A stretch of DNA of 64,000 bases from Pedobacter steynii. GTDB lineage: Bacteria > Bacteroidota > Bacteroidia > Sphingobacteriales > Sphingobacteriaceae. The position numbers and the translations under genes are program-made. Each line of letters starts with the position of its first letter. Within the stretch, counting starts at the first letter, position 1. The notes below the pieces were generated by a model. The model was not told where the DNA came from. It ran no database searches and saw only the letters and a list, made by a program, of their open reading frames with translations. Positions 57,017 through 64,000 of this stretch are shown piece after piece. The DNA lies in NCBI RefSeq assembly GCF_001721645.1, contig NZ_CP017141.1:2728001-2792000 (forward strand). Direction: 5' to 3'.

Positions 57017-58912
57017 ATGATTGTATATAAAAGATACTTCTTCCTGTTTTTAATATCTCTCAGTTTTGCTTGTCAGCAGAAGCAGGAAGGGGCACGTGTG
57101 ATCCCTCTGGATGATTTTTTTAAATCTCAGGATAAGGTAACCTATCGTGTTTCTCCTGATGGACTGAATATCTCCTATCTGAAGCTGGAGGATTCGGGAC
57201 TGAATCTTTATATAGAAGACATTGCTACCGGAAAGGCGAGAAAAATTACCCATCTGAAAGACAAGAATGTTATTTTTTATTTGTGGGTAAGTAACAATGA
57301 CCTGATTTATTATAAGGAGATTGATGCTGCAAAACGCCGTTCAGATGTTTTTATTATTGACAAAGAAGGTGCAAATGAGCGGCAGTTGAGCCGGAATGAG
57401 CAGGGTAAGATGAGGGTTCTGGAAGACCAGTTGATTGATGACAAATACCTGTTGGTTTCTTCTAATAAAAGAGATTCTACTGTTTTCGATGTTTACCGGT
57501 TAAATGTGAGAAACGGAAGTATGGAAATGGCGGCCAAAAACCCGGGAAATATTACCGATTGGAAAACGGATTCAGAAGGAAAGCTGCGGCTTGCGATCAG
57601 CACAGATGGTGGGACGACCACCATGCTTTACCGGGCACAGGAAGGACAGGTATTCAAGCCCGTTATGACTAATAATTTCATTACCACATTTAAGCCTGTT
57701 GCATTTAAGCATGAAAGTCCTAATATCATCTATGCCATTTCCAGTGTAAACAGGGATAAAAGTGCATTGGTAGAAGTGGATTGTAATACCGGTAAAGAGT
57801 TGAAAGTACTTTTTGGCAATGATAGTCTAAACATTACCGAAGCTCAGTATTCAAGAAAAAAACAAAGGATGTCTTTTCTTACTTACGAAACCTGGAAGAA
57901 AGAAAAGCACTACCTGGATGATTCTATAAAGATTATATATGATGACCTGGATCGTCTGCTTCCTAAAACAGAAACACAAATCCTCTCGCGCGATAAAGCA
58001 GAAAATGTATTTGTAATCCGGACATTTACAGACCGTAATCCAGGGTCTTACTATCTTTATTTTGCAGACAAAAGAAAACTCAGGAAACTAAGTGACTTTA
58101 ACTCTGCCATCCGGGAAGGGGAGATGAGTGAAATGAAAGCTGTTAACTTTCAATCGAAAGATGGACTTAAAATTAATGGTTACCTGACTCTTCCTTTACA
58201 TGTTAAAGCGGTTCATTTGCCTGTAGTGGTGTTGCCACACGACGGTCCGGTAGACCGCAATTTATGGGGTTACAATGCCGAGGTTCAATTCCTGGCAAAC
58301 AGAGGGTATGCTGTATTTCAAATTAATTATCGCGGTTCCTCGGGTTATGGAAAGACATTTATGTCTGCCGGCTTTAAAGAATGGGGAGGGAAGATCCAGA
58401 GTGATATCAATGACGGCGTAGCCTGGCTCATCCATAAAAAGATTGCCGATCCGAAAAGAATAGGAATCTATGGGACCGGATTTGGTGGAAATATCGCTTT
58501 GAATAGTTCTTACCTCAGCTCCGGGATTTATGCTTGTGCGGCTTCTAATTCTGGTGTAATCAATTTGTTCGCTTATTTGAAATCTATTCCGCCTTATCAT
58601 AAGAACAGCTTGCAGATGTATTATGGGATTGTCGGGAATCCACTGACAGATGCTGATCTGATACGGAAGTCTTCCCCTTTATTCCAGACCGATAAAATCA
58701 ATATTCCTGTATTCATTTGTCAGAATGTGAAAGATCAGAATACCAATGCGGGAGAAACCCTGCAATTTGTAAAGAACCTTAAAAAGAGAAATGTGAATGT
58801 TACCTATCTGGAAAATGAAGGGATTCTATTCCCTGCCAAGAACCAGGAAAGCAGGCATCAGTTCTATACCACTCTGGAGCAATTTTTAGAGACTAATCTT
58901 AAAAACAGGTAA
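57017..58912 (+). CDS. S9-peptidase-like lipoprotein lacking the catalytic Ser and His
   Basis: A 631-residue lipoprotein (lipobox SFAC, C19) with a beta-propeller domain (about 30-370) and a C-terminal alpha/beta-hydrolase domain (about 375-630), as in prolyl oligopeptidase-type S9 enzymes. Hallmarks are VVLPHDGPVDRNLWGYNAEVQFLANRGYAVFQINYRGSSGYG and GIYGTGFGGNIALNSS. The nucleophile position of G-x-S-x-G is G488, and the usual GHGF His is I603 in NEGILF; D573 remains. It is therefore probably a binding protein rather than a peptidase. It is the first gene of an operon with a sensor kinase and response regulator. Confidence 0.88.
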   Translation: MIVYKRYFFLFLISLSFACQQKQEGARVIPLDDFFKSQDKVTYRVSPDGLNISYLKLEDSGLNLYIEDIATGKARKITHLKDKNVIFYLWVSNNDLIYYKEIDAAKRRSDVFIIDKEGANERQLSRNEQGKMRVLEDQLIDDKYLLVSSNKRDSTVFDVYRLNVRNGSMEMAAKNPGNITDWKTDSEGKLRLAISTDGGTTTMLYRAQEGQVFKPVMTNNFITTFKPVAFKHESPNIIYAISSVNRDKSALVEVDCNTGKELKVLFGNDSLNITEAQYSRKKQRMSFLTYETWKKEKHYLDDSIKIIYDDLDRLLPKTETQILSRDKAENVFVIRTFTDRNPGSYYLYFADKRKLRKLSDFNSAIREGEMSEMKAVNFQSKDGLKINGYLTLPLHVKAVHLPVVVLPHDGPVDRNLWGYNAEVQFLANRGYAVFQINYRGSSGYGKTFMSAGFKEWGGKIQSDINDGVAWLIHKKIADPKRIGIYGTGFGGNIALNSSYLSSGIYACAASNSGVINLFAYLKSIPPYHKNSLQMYYGIVGNPLTDADLIRKSSPLFQTDKINIPVFICQNVKDQNTNAGETLQFVKNLKKRNVNVTYLENEGILFPAKNQESRHQFYTTLEQFLETNLKNR

Positions 58913-58924
58913 ATTTCAGATCTC

Positions 58925-60592
58925 ATGATCTCAGAAAAAAAAACGGGCTATCGTAAGAATTTTTCTTTAATCCTTACTTTCATCGTACTGATGTCTGTAC
59001 TGTTTTGCCTGTCTTTATATCTGGCTTATAATTTCAGTAAGAAGTTTATTGAAAATGAATTTGCATCGGAAAAGGTCAATGTCCTGGAACAAAGCATCAA
59101 ACCTTATAATGACTTCTTCCAAAAGAAACTGCCAGAGGTTTCTTATTATAACGGGTACCTGGATTCAACTACTGCTTCCAATTTTGTAGATACTGTATTG
59201 CTGGAATATCCTTTTGTATCTAAAGTGGTATTTTACGATTCAGAGGTTAGGAATACCCCTGTTAGTGATGGCTTAAATACCGGTAAGTTTTCCTTTGGGC
59301 CCAAAGAAATTTATCAGTTTGGCAGTTTAATTCCACAGGATTCTGTGCAGCTGTTTTCCAGAGAAAATACACGCAATTTTATTGTTGGGGACGACTTTAA
59401 TGCCCTTGCCCTGAAATTGGTTTCTTATATTGAGAGTCTGGATACGAGTAAGGTTCCCGATCAGGATGAGCTGTTCAGTAACTTTAGTAATGTCCGCTCC
59501 AACAAGATTACCTACCTGAATATTCCAAGGATGGAAGACCTTAAAGCTTATAAGCAGATGTTGAGGAATACGTTGGATCCGCAGCCGGTTTACCAGCAGG
59601 ATATGATGAGTTTTCATTTGGATCCTTATAAGATCAGGATTATCAATTCCAGACCACTGTTATATCAGTTTATTAAAATACAACCGCTGACCTATGATCC
59701 TTTAGATACTTCAGCCGCCTACCTGAGTACCGAGATTACCCTTCCCGGTCCTTTTTCCGATTATAAACTCTATTTTATCTCTTCAAAATCATTTGTTGAT
59801 AAAGAGATTCTCAGTTATTTTCTACCCATTGCGCTGGCGATTCTTGTTTTTTACGGAATTGTAGTGCTCGTTGCCTTTTTGATTTACAGAAACCTGAACA
59901 TCAATCAACGGATGTTTAAACTACAATATGACTTTGTAAATAACCTCACGCATGAATTTAAGACACCGGTAAGTGTGATAAAAATTGCGGGAAACAATAT
60001 TAAAAGTGCCACCATTCTTACTGACAGGGAATTGAAACTATACGGAAAGATCCTGGATGAAGAGGCAGATAAGCTGAATGGATTAATGAATAAATTACTG
60101 GCCTTTACGCAGATTGAAAATAAGGCTATTGAATTAAACAGGGACGAAATCAATATAGAGGATTTCATAGAGAGCACAGTGGAGTCCCATCGGTTGAAGC
60201 ATCCTGATTTTGACTTTACCTATGAGGTAACCGGCTTCAACACCTTTATGACTGATCCGGTTCTTCTGGGAAGCCTTTTCGACAACCTTGCGGAGAATGC
60301 TTATAAATACTCTCCTCCTGAACGTAAAAAATTGCACATCAGTGCCCGCTTAATAAAAGGAAGGGTGGTTTTCAGGTTTACCGATCATGGTATCGGGATC
60401 CCCTCCTCCGAAATTAATAATATCTTTAAGAAGTTTTTCCGCATTCAAAACCAATACAATCAAAACGGAAGCGTTGGCTTGGGTTTGGCTTTCTGTAAGG
60501 AACTCGTTAACTTTATGAAAGGCGAGATTACGGTAAAAAGCAAAGTAAATAAAGGAACAGAATTTAAAATTGTACTACCATATAATGATTAG
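58925..60592 (+). CDS. Sensor histidine kinase
   Basis: A 555-residue membrane sensor kinase. TM helices at about 13-35 and 292-318 enclose a periplasmic sensor region of about 255 residues. The cytosolic part has HisKA with the phospho-accepting His in NNLTHEFKTPVSVIK, then HATPase with NLAENAYKYSPPE (N box), DHGIGIPSSE (G1) and GSVGLGLAFCKELV (G2). The arrangement resembles the RprX type of Bacteroidota, but that name is not certain. It lies 12 bases after the S9-like gene and five before the response regulator. Confidence 0.94.
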   Translation: MISEKKTGYRKNFSLILTFIVLMSVLFCLSLYLAYNFSKKFIENEFASEKVNVLEQSIKPYNDFFQKKLPEVSYYNGYLDSTTASNFVDTVLLEYPFVSKVVFYDSEVRNTPVSDGLNTGKFSFGPKEIYQFGSLIPQDSVQLFSRENTRNFIVGDDFNALALKLVSYIESLDTSKVPDQDELFSNFSNVRSNKITYLNIPRMEDLKAYKQMLRNTLDPQPVYQQDMMSFHLDPYKIRIINSRPLLYQFIKIQPLTYDPLDTSAAYLSTEITLPGPFSDYKLYFISSKSFVDKEILSYFLPIALAILVFYGIVVLVAFLIYRNLNINQRMFKLQYDFVNNLTHEFKTPVSVIKIAGNNIKSATILTDRELKLYGKILDEEADKLNGLMNKLLAFTQIENKAIELNRDEINIEDFIESTVESHRLKHPDFDFTYEVTGFNTFMTDPVLLGSLFDNLAENAYKYSPPERKKLHISARLIKGRVVFRFTDHGIGIPSSEINNIFKKFFRIQNQYNQNGSVGLGLAFCKELVNFMKGEITVKSKVNKGTEFKIVLPYND

Positions 60593-60597
60593 AAAGT

Positions 60598-61287
60598 ATG
60601 TCTAAGGGAATTAAAATATTAATAGTTGAAGACGATGAGAACTTAAGGTTTTTAGTAGTACATCGCCTAAAAGCAGAAGGGTATGAGATCATCGAGGCCG
60701 GAGACGGAGATGCGGCGGGAAAAATGATCATTAGCGAAAAACCAGATATTGTTTTACTGGATTGGATGCTGCCGGGTAAACAAGGTTCTGAAGTTTGTGA
60801 AGAAGTAAGGAAACAGGGTTTTGAAAACCTGATCATCATGATGACAGCAAAAGCTCAGGATATAGATAAGATCGATGCTTACAATTTTGGCGTTTCGGAC
60901 TATGTGACCAAACCATTCAATATGGATGTACTGGTGGCAATGCTGGAGAATAAAGTGAAGTTCCTGCTCAACAGTGACCGCTCAGAGATCCACCGTTTTG
61001 GTAATATGGAACATCATCCTAACATCCATACTTTATTCAGAAATGAAAAGAAGATAGAGTTGACTATTCTTGAAAACAGAATTTTACTTTATTTTCTGAG
61101 GAACCCTAATAAAGTGATTAACAGAGATGCTTTAATGTTGGAAGTATGGGGATACAACTCAGATGTAAATACCAGAACCCTGGATATGCATATCGTTCGT
61201 CTTCGTAAAAAAATAGAACTCAATCCGGATAATCCTCAGTTACTGCAGACGGTAAGAGGAGTTGGATATCGTTTTAATCCGGCTTAA
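60598..61287 (+). CDS. OmpR-family response regulator
   Basis: A 229-residue response regulator. The receiver domain has E11-D12-D13, phospho-acceptor D55 in LLDWMLPG, the Thr in MMTAKAQ and the Lys in VTKPFN. The C-terminal winged helix (about 130-228) contains the LLYFLRNPNKVINRDALMLEVWGYN and RTLDMHIVRLRKKIEL pattern. It is the partner of the adjacent kinase, of RprY-like layout. Its stop shares TTAA (61284-61287) with the convergent gene. Confidence 0.95.
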   Translation: MSKGIKILIVEDDENLRFLVVHRLKAEGYEIIEAGDGDAAGKMIISEKPDIVLLDWMLPGKQGSEVCEEVRKQGFENLIIMMTAKAQDIDKIDAYNFGVSDYVTKPFNMDVLVAMLENKVKFLLNSDRSEIHRFGNMEHHPNIHTLFRNEKKIELTILENRILLYFLRNPNKVINRDALMLEVWGYNSDVNTRTLDMHIVRLRKKIELNPDNPQLLQTVRGVGYRFNPA

Positions 61288-62165
61288 AATCTGATGCTAA
61301 ATAATATCAGAATCAGGTATTGTAAAACCATCATTCCATCTAAAAAGAAGAAATAGTAATATTCATTCTTTCTGATGCCCGACTTAAATATGAGCCATCC
61401 TGTTAACAGGATGGTGAGGGTCAAAGCAATGACATCCAGATTGATGGCCTGGCTGAATAGCAGTAACAAAACCAGATAACCTAAGAGGAGAAACTGGCAG
61501 AAGAGGTAAGCCTTTTTTTCGCCAAACATGACCGGGATCGTTTTTAGTTCATATAACTTGTCCTGAAAGAGGTCCCGGATATCAAAAGGAATGGTAAGTG
61601 CTGCGATAAATAAAAATCGTTTCCCAACCAGGAGGAAAGTTTCGCCTGTAGAGATGTTAATAGGATAGCTGTGCTCTACCTCCACTATAGGTAATAAAAC
61701 ACAACTGATGGCCCATACAATGGCAACAATGAAAAGTTTGATGCCCGGAATGTTCCTCAAACCGATCTTCTGATGGTTAAGGGTTAGAAAAGGAATGTTA
61801 TAGCTGACTGCCATTACTCCGGTAAAGATCATGAGTAACTTGCCTTCTATGCTCAGATAAAGTAAGGCCAGAGGGATCAGGCAAAGTGCAGAAATCAAGG
61901 TAATGGAAATGATGAGCCGGTGGTGTGAAAAGATCCAGCGTACCCTTACATAGGGGGAATTTGCAGGATCTTTAGGCTTGGACATCAGCATGCTGAAATT
62001 GTATAGTGCCAGTGTGCCGAAGAACAGGATTGCAAGCACATTTTCATCCGGAGGGACTTGTAATAAATGGTAGGTCACCAGTCCCTGGGCGACCGCACAA
62101 ATGGCAATAAATAAATTGCTGAACAGTAGAAAATCAAGGGTGGAAAACAGTACTTTTTTTACCAT
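61284..62165 (-). CDS. UbiA-like polytopic membrane protein
   Basis: A 293-residue protein with about eight TM helices whose overall pattern resembles the UbiA prenyltransferase superfamily: a first loop after LALYNFSMLMSKPKDPA, a SYNIPFLTL segment and a second loop with PFDIRDLFQDKLYELKTIPVMFGEKKAY, like the second Asp-rich motif. The first Asp motif NDxxD is not clear, so the activity is uncertain. It follows the metallophosphoesterase gene by 17 bases on the same strand. Confidence 0.7.
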   Translation of the reverse strand: MVKKVLFSTLDFLLFSNLFIAICAVAQGLVTYHLLQVPPDENVLAILFFGTLALYNFSMLMSKPKDPANSPYVRVRWIFSHHRLIISITLISALCLIPLALLYLSIEGKLLMIFTGVMAVSYNIPFLTLNHQKIGLRNIPGIKLFIVAIVWAISCVLLPIVEVEHSYPINISTGETFLLVGKRFLFIAALTIPFDIRDLFQDKLYELKTIPVMFGEKKAYLFCQFLLLGYLVLLLLFSQAINLDVIALTLTILLTGWLIFKSGIRKNEYYYFFFLDGMMVLQYLILILFSIRF

Positions 62166-62182
62166 GTCCGGGGAAAGATTAG

Positions 62183-63460
62183 CTAAGCGCGTTTCAATTC
62201 AAATATCGTTATTTCCGGTAAAATTCCAACTCTTCCGGGATAGCCCAGAAAACCATATCCGACATTGACATACAATTGCTGGCTTTTTTCCTGATATAAA
62301 CCGGCCCATTCTTTATAAATATATTGCACCGGGCTCCATTGAAAATCTTCCGTTCTTACCCCAAACTGCATACCGTGGGTATGTCCGCTGAACATTGCAT
62401 CGATCTGGGGATATTTGGGCAGTACTTCTGCCCTCCAGTGAGAAGGGTCGTGTGATAGAAGTAATTTTACGGGAAGGTCGCCGGTATCTTTGGTGGCCAG
62501 GTCCATTCTTCCATATTTAGGGAAGCGTCCGGTGCCCCAGTTTTCAATCCCCAGGATTCCAATCTCTTCTCCGTTGATCTTTAAACGTCGGTGTTCATTC
62601 ATCAATAGATCCCAACCCATTAACTGATGAGTTTTGATGACATCCTGAAGATTCTTTGCTTTGGCTGCAGAGGGTGCTTTACCGAAATGATACTCCCCAT
62701 AATCATGATTTCCAAGGACAGAATAGACGCCTAATGGTGCTTTTACTTTGCTGAAAATATCCTGATAGTCCCGCATTTCTGTGGCCATATCGTTCACAAT
62801 ATCGCCGGTAAAGAAGATCAGGTCAGGTTTTTCAGCCAGGAGCATCTCTACCCCGCCAAGCACTGCTCTGGGGTTATAGAAACTACCGGAATGGATGTCT
62901 GAGATCTGTCCGAGTTTCATGCCCTCAAAAGATGCGGGCAGATTCGGCAATATCAGCGTGCGGCGTTTAACCTTATAATCGTAAGCCCCTCTTGCGATAC
63001 CCCAGCTCAGGGAAGTGAGGGGGATGGCTGCAGTAATGAGCCCGGCTTTCACGAGGAAGGAAGAGCGACTGATGGGCTCACCAGGCAAAGGCTTGGCAAT
63101 CGTTTCTGGTGTAGTCGGATCCACTAAGGGCCCTGATGAGGGCTTCACCGCTCTGGAAAGCTTAATGATAAATCTTCTCGCATCATCAATAACCAGGAAA
63201 GGAAGCATCACCAGTTTACAGGCAACAGTTAAAAAATAAGCTACCAGGATGACTGATTTCAGGCTCAGGAACAGATTGGCGTAAAAAGAAGTGAAAACAC
63301 CGATTACAAGCAATGTGGTGTAACCCCACCAGATTATGGTGAATAATTTTCTTGTTCCCGGTTTCCATTTTTTAAATACGCTAAGAATGGCACGGTAGCA
63401 ATAGTAATCAAATGCCAGCAGTAAAACAGATAAAAATATAAAGACGGGTAATCGGCCCAT
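62183..63460 (-). CDS. Membrane-anchored metallophosphoesterase
   Basis: A 425-residue protein with about four N-terminal TM helices (about 1-110), a linker with a further hydrophobic segment (about 137-155), and a calcineurin-like phosphoesterase domain (about 175-420). Metal-binding motifs are ISDIHSG, FTGDIVND, LGNHDYGEYH, LSHDPSHW and FSGHTHGMQ, so the two-metal active site is complete. It resembles the YkuE/YaeI-type enzymes that act on phospholipid or UDP-sugar-lipid pyrophosphates; the substrate is unknown. Confidence 0.9.
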   Translation of the reverse strand: MGRLPVFIFLSVLLLAFDYYCYRAILSVFKKWKPGTRKLFTIIWWGYTTLLVIGVFTSFYANLFLSLKSVILVAYFLTVACKLVMLPFLVIDDARRFIIKLSRAVKPSSGPLVDPTTPETIAKPLPGEPISRSSFLVKAGLITAAIPLTSLSWGIARGAYDYKVKRRTLILPNLPASFEGMKLGQISDIHSGSFYNPRAVLGGVEMLLAEKPDLIFFTGDIVNDMATEMRDYQDIFSKVKAPLGVYSVLGNHDYGEYHFGKAPSAAKAKNLQDVIKTHQLMGWDLLMNEHRRLKINGEEIGILGIENWGTGRFPKYGRMDLATKDTGDLPVKLLLSHDPSHWRAEVLPKYPQIDAMFSGHTHGMQFGVRTEDFQWSPVQYIYKEWAGLYQEKSQQLYVNVGYGFLGYPGRVGILPEITIFELKRA

Positions 63461-63515
63461 TAGAAAATTTTATTACAAGGTTATTTATTAAAATACTTTT
63501 TGGATTTCCATGTGG

Positions 63516-64000
63516 TTATCTGAAATCAAGGTCATCCTCTTCTTCGTCCGGTCCGGTATTGAAGAGACTGTCGAACATGTCTGAGAATCCAAATCCACTT
63601 TCCAGGTATTTCTTATTTAACTGAGAGTACTCGGCCAGTCCGTGTAGCACAAATTCCATCATCAATAAGGTTTGATTTTCGCTCAATTTAGGGTGAAATT
63701 GTTTAACCAGTGCATTCAGTCCTTCTACCTGCATCAGCTCTTTTTTGTAACTGGCCAGCGTCAGGCGGTCTGAAAGGTCCAGGGTATTCCCCTCTGTAAA
63801 CCATTCGGTGATGCTTAGATACGGGTTTGCCGATTTACTCTTTTTTGCTTTTTCAGGATCCGGGAAGTAGCGACTAAACAAAGATTTTATCGCTTTTCCA
63901 GTCAGGGTATGAGCAACTTTGGCCGGACCTTCCAGTTCTCCCTCGTATACCAGTTCAATCTTACCGGTAATTGCCGGGACAATCCCTACCAGGTCTGATA
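63516..64000 (-). CDS. C-terminal part of a magnesium-chelatase-like AAA ATPase
   Basis: The minus-strand frame runs from a TGA/TAA-type stop at 63516 to the window edge without interruption, giving about 161 C-terminal residues; the usual 500-residue family protein continues outside. Recognisable pieces are SDLVGIVPAITGKIELVYEG, HPKLSENQTLLMMEFVLHGLAEYSQL and the acidic tail DEEEDDLDFR. Such ChlI/BchI-like MoxR-related proteins occur widely in Bacteroidota and are not tied to chlorophyll here. A TTG at 63881 is only an internal codon, not the start. Confidence 0.78.
   Translation of the reverse strand, partial: SDLVGIVPAITGKIELVYEGELEGPAKVAHTLTGKAIKSLFSRYFPDPEKAKKSKSANPYLSITEWFTEGNTLDLSDRLTLASYKKELMQVEGLNALVKQFHPKLSENQTLLMMEFVLHGLAEYSQLNKKYLESGFGFSDMFDSLFNTGPDEEEDDLDFR

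Noticed and set aside
63516..63881. A separate 121-residue gene starting at TTG 63881.
   Set aside because: The frame stays open to the window edge and the upstream residues match the magnesium-chelatase-like family, so it is the 3' part of a longer gene.

Overview
The window reads as ordinary chromosome of a Bacteroidota bacterium, most likely Sphingobacteriaceae (Pedobacter-like). The evidence is SusC/SusD with a FecI/FecR pair, an alternative complex III operon, TAnnTTTG promoter boxes in place of sigma-70 boxes, few Shine-Dalgarno sequences, and moderately AT-rich DNA with no abrupt change in composition. I saw no rRNA, tRNA, CRISPR array, insertion sequence or prophage. No gene-free gap exceeds about 260 bases.

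Layout. 1-6.5 kb: the start of an unknown gene leaving the left edge, purD, an ECF sigma factor with a 4-TM membrane partner, and secA. 6.5-11.3 kb: one tight run of mostly exported proteins (SPOR protein, M20 amidohydrolase, unknown exported protein, class C serine hydrolase, SGNH hydrolase). 11.4-14.9 kb: dnaG, a YraN nuclease-like protein and a glutaminyl cyclase lipoprotein. 14.9-24 kb: DUF4251, pgi, a second M20 hydrolase, a small soluble protein, prfB with its programmed +1 frameshift, an alpha/beta hydrolase, a SirB1-like protein, a methyltransferase and an outer-membrane barrel. 24.2 kb: a deoxyhypusine-synthase-family gene.

25.4-41.9 kb is the respiratory block. The first operon holds alternative complex III (actABCDEF) followed by oxidase subunits II and I, and ends at a strong terminator. 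The second holds heme A synthesis (ctaA, ctaB), two subunit III genes, subunit IV, an SCO-like protein and DUF420. Together these take electrons from menaquinol through ACIII to a cytochrome c oxidase and build its heme A. The SCO-like protein has no cysteine at all, so it cannot bind copper in the usual way.

42.1-51.7 kb is a self-contained uptake system: FecI-type sigma, FecR anti-sigma, a SusC-type TonB receptor with an STN domain, SusD, a HExxH metallohydrolase lipoprotein and a DUF4302 lipoprotein, closed by a terminator. 51.8-56.8 kb: small membrane proteins, DUF2461, an OmpA-family lipoprotein, rfbC, DUF4286 and a TPR protein. 57.0-61.3 kb: an S9-peptidase-like lipoprotein that lacks the catalytic Ser and His, in an operon with a histidine kinase and response regulator. 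61.3-64 kb: a UbiA-like membrane protein, a membrane-anchored metallophosphoesterase, and the 3' part of a magnesium-chelatase-like AAA gene running off the right edge.

The points most worth a second look are the S9 pseudoenzyme beside the two-component system, the cysteine-free SCO, the sigma-controlled SusCD/metallohydrolase locus, the prfB frameshift with an apparently leaderless promoter (and similar promoters elsewhere), three convergent gene pairs that share one TTAA as both stop codons, and the deoxyhypusine synthase homologue.
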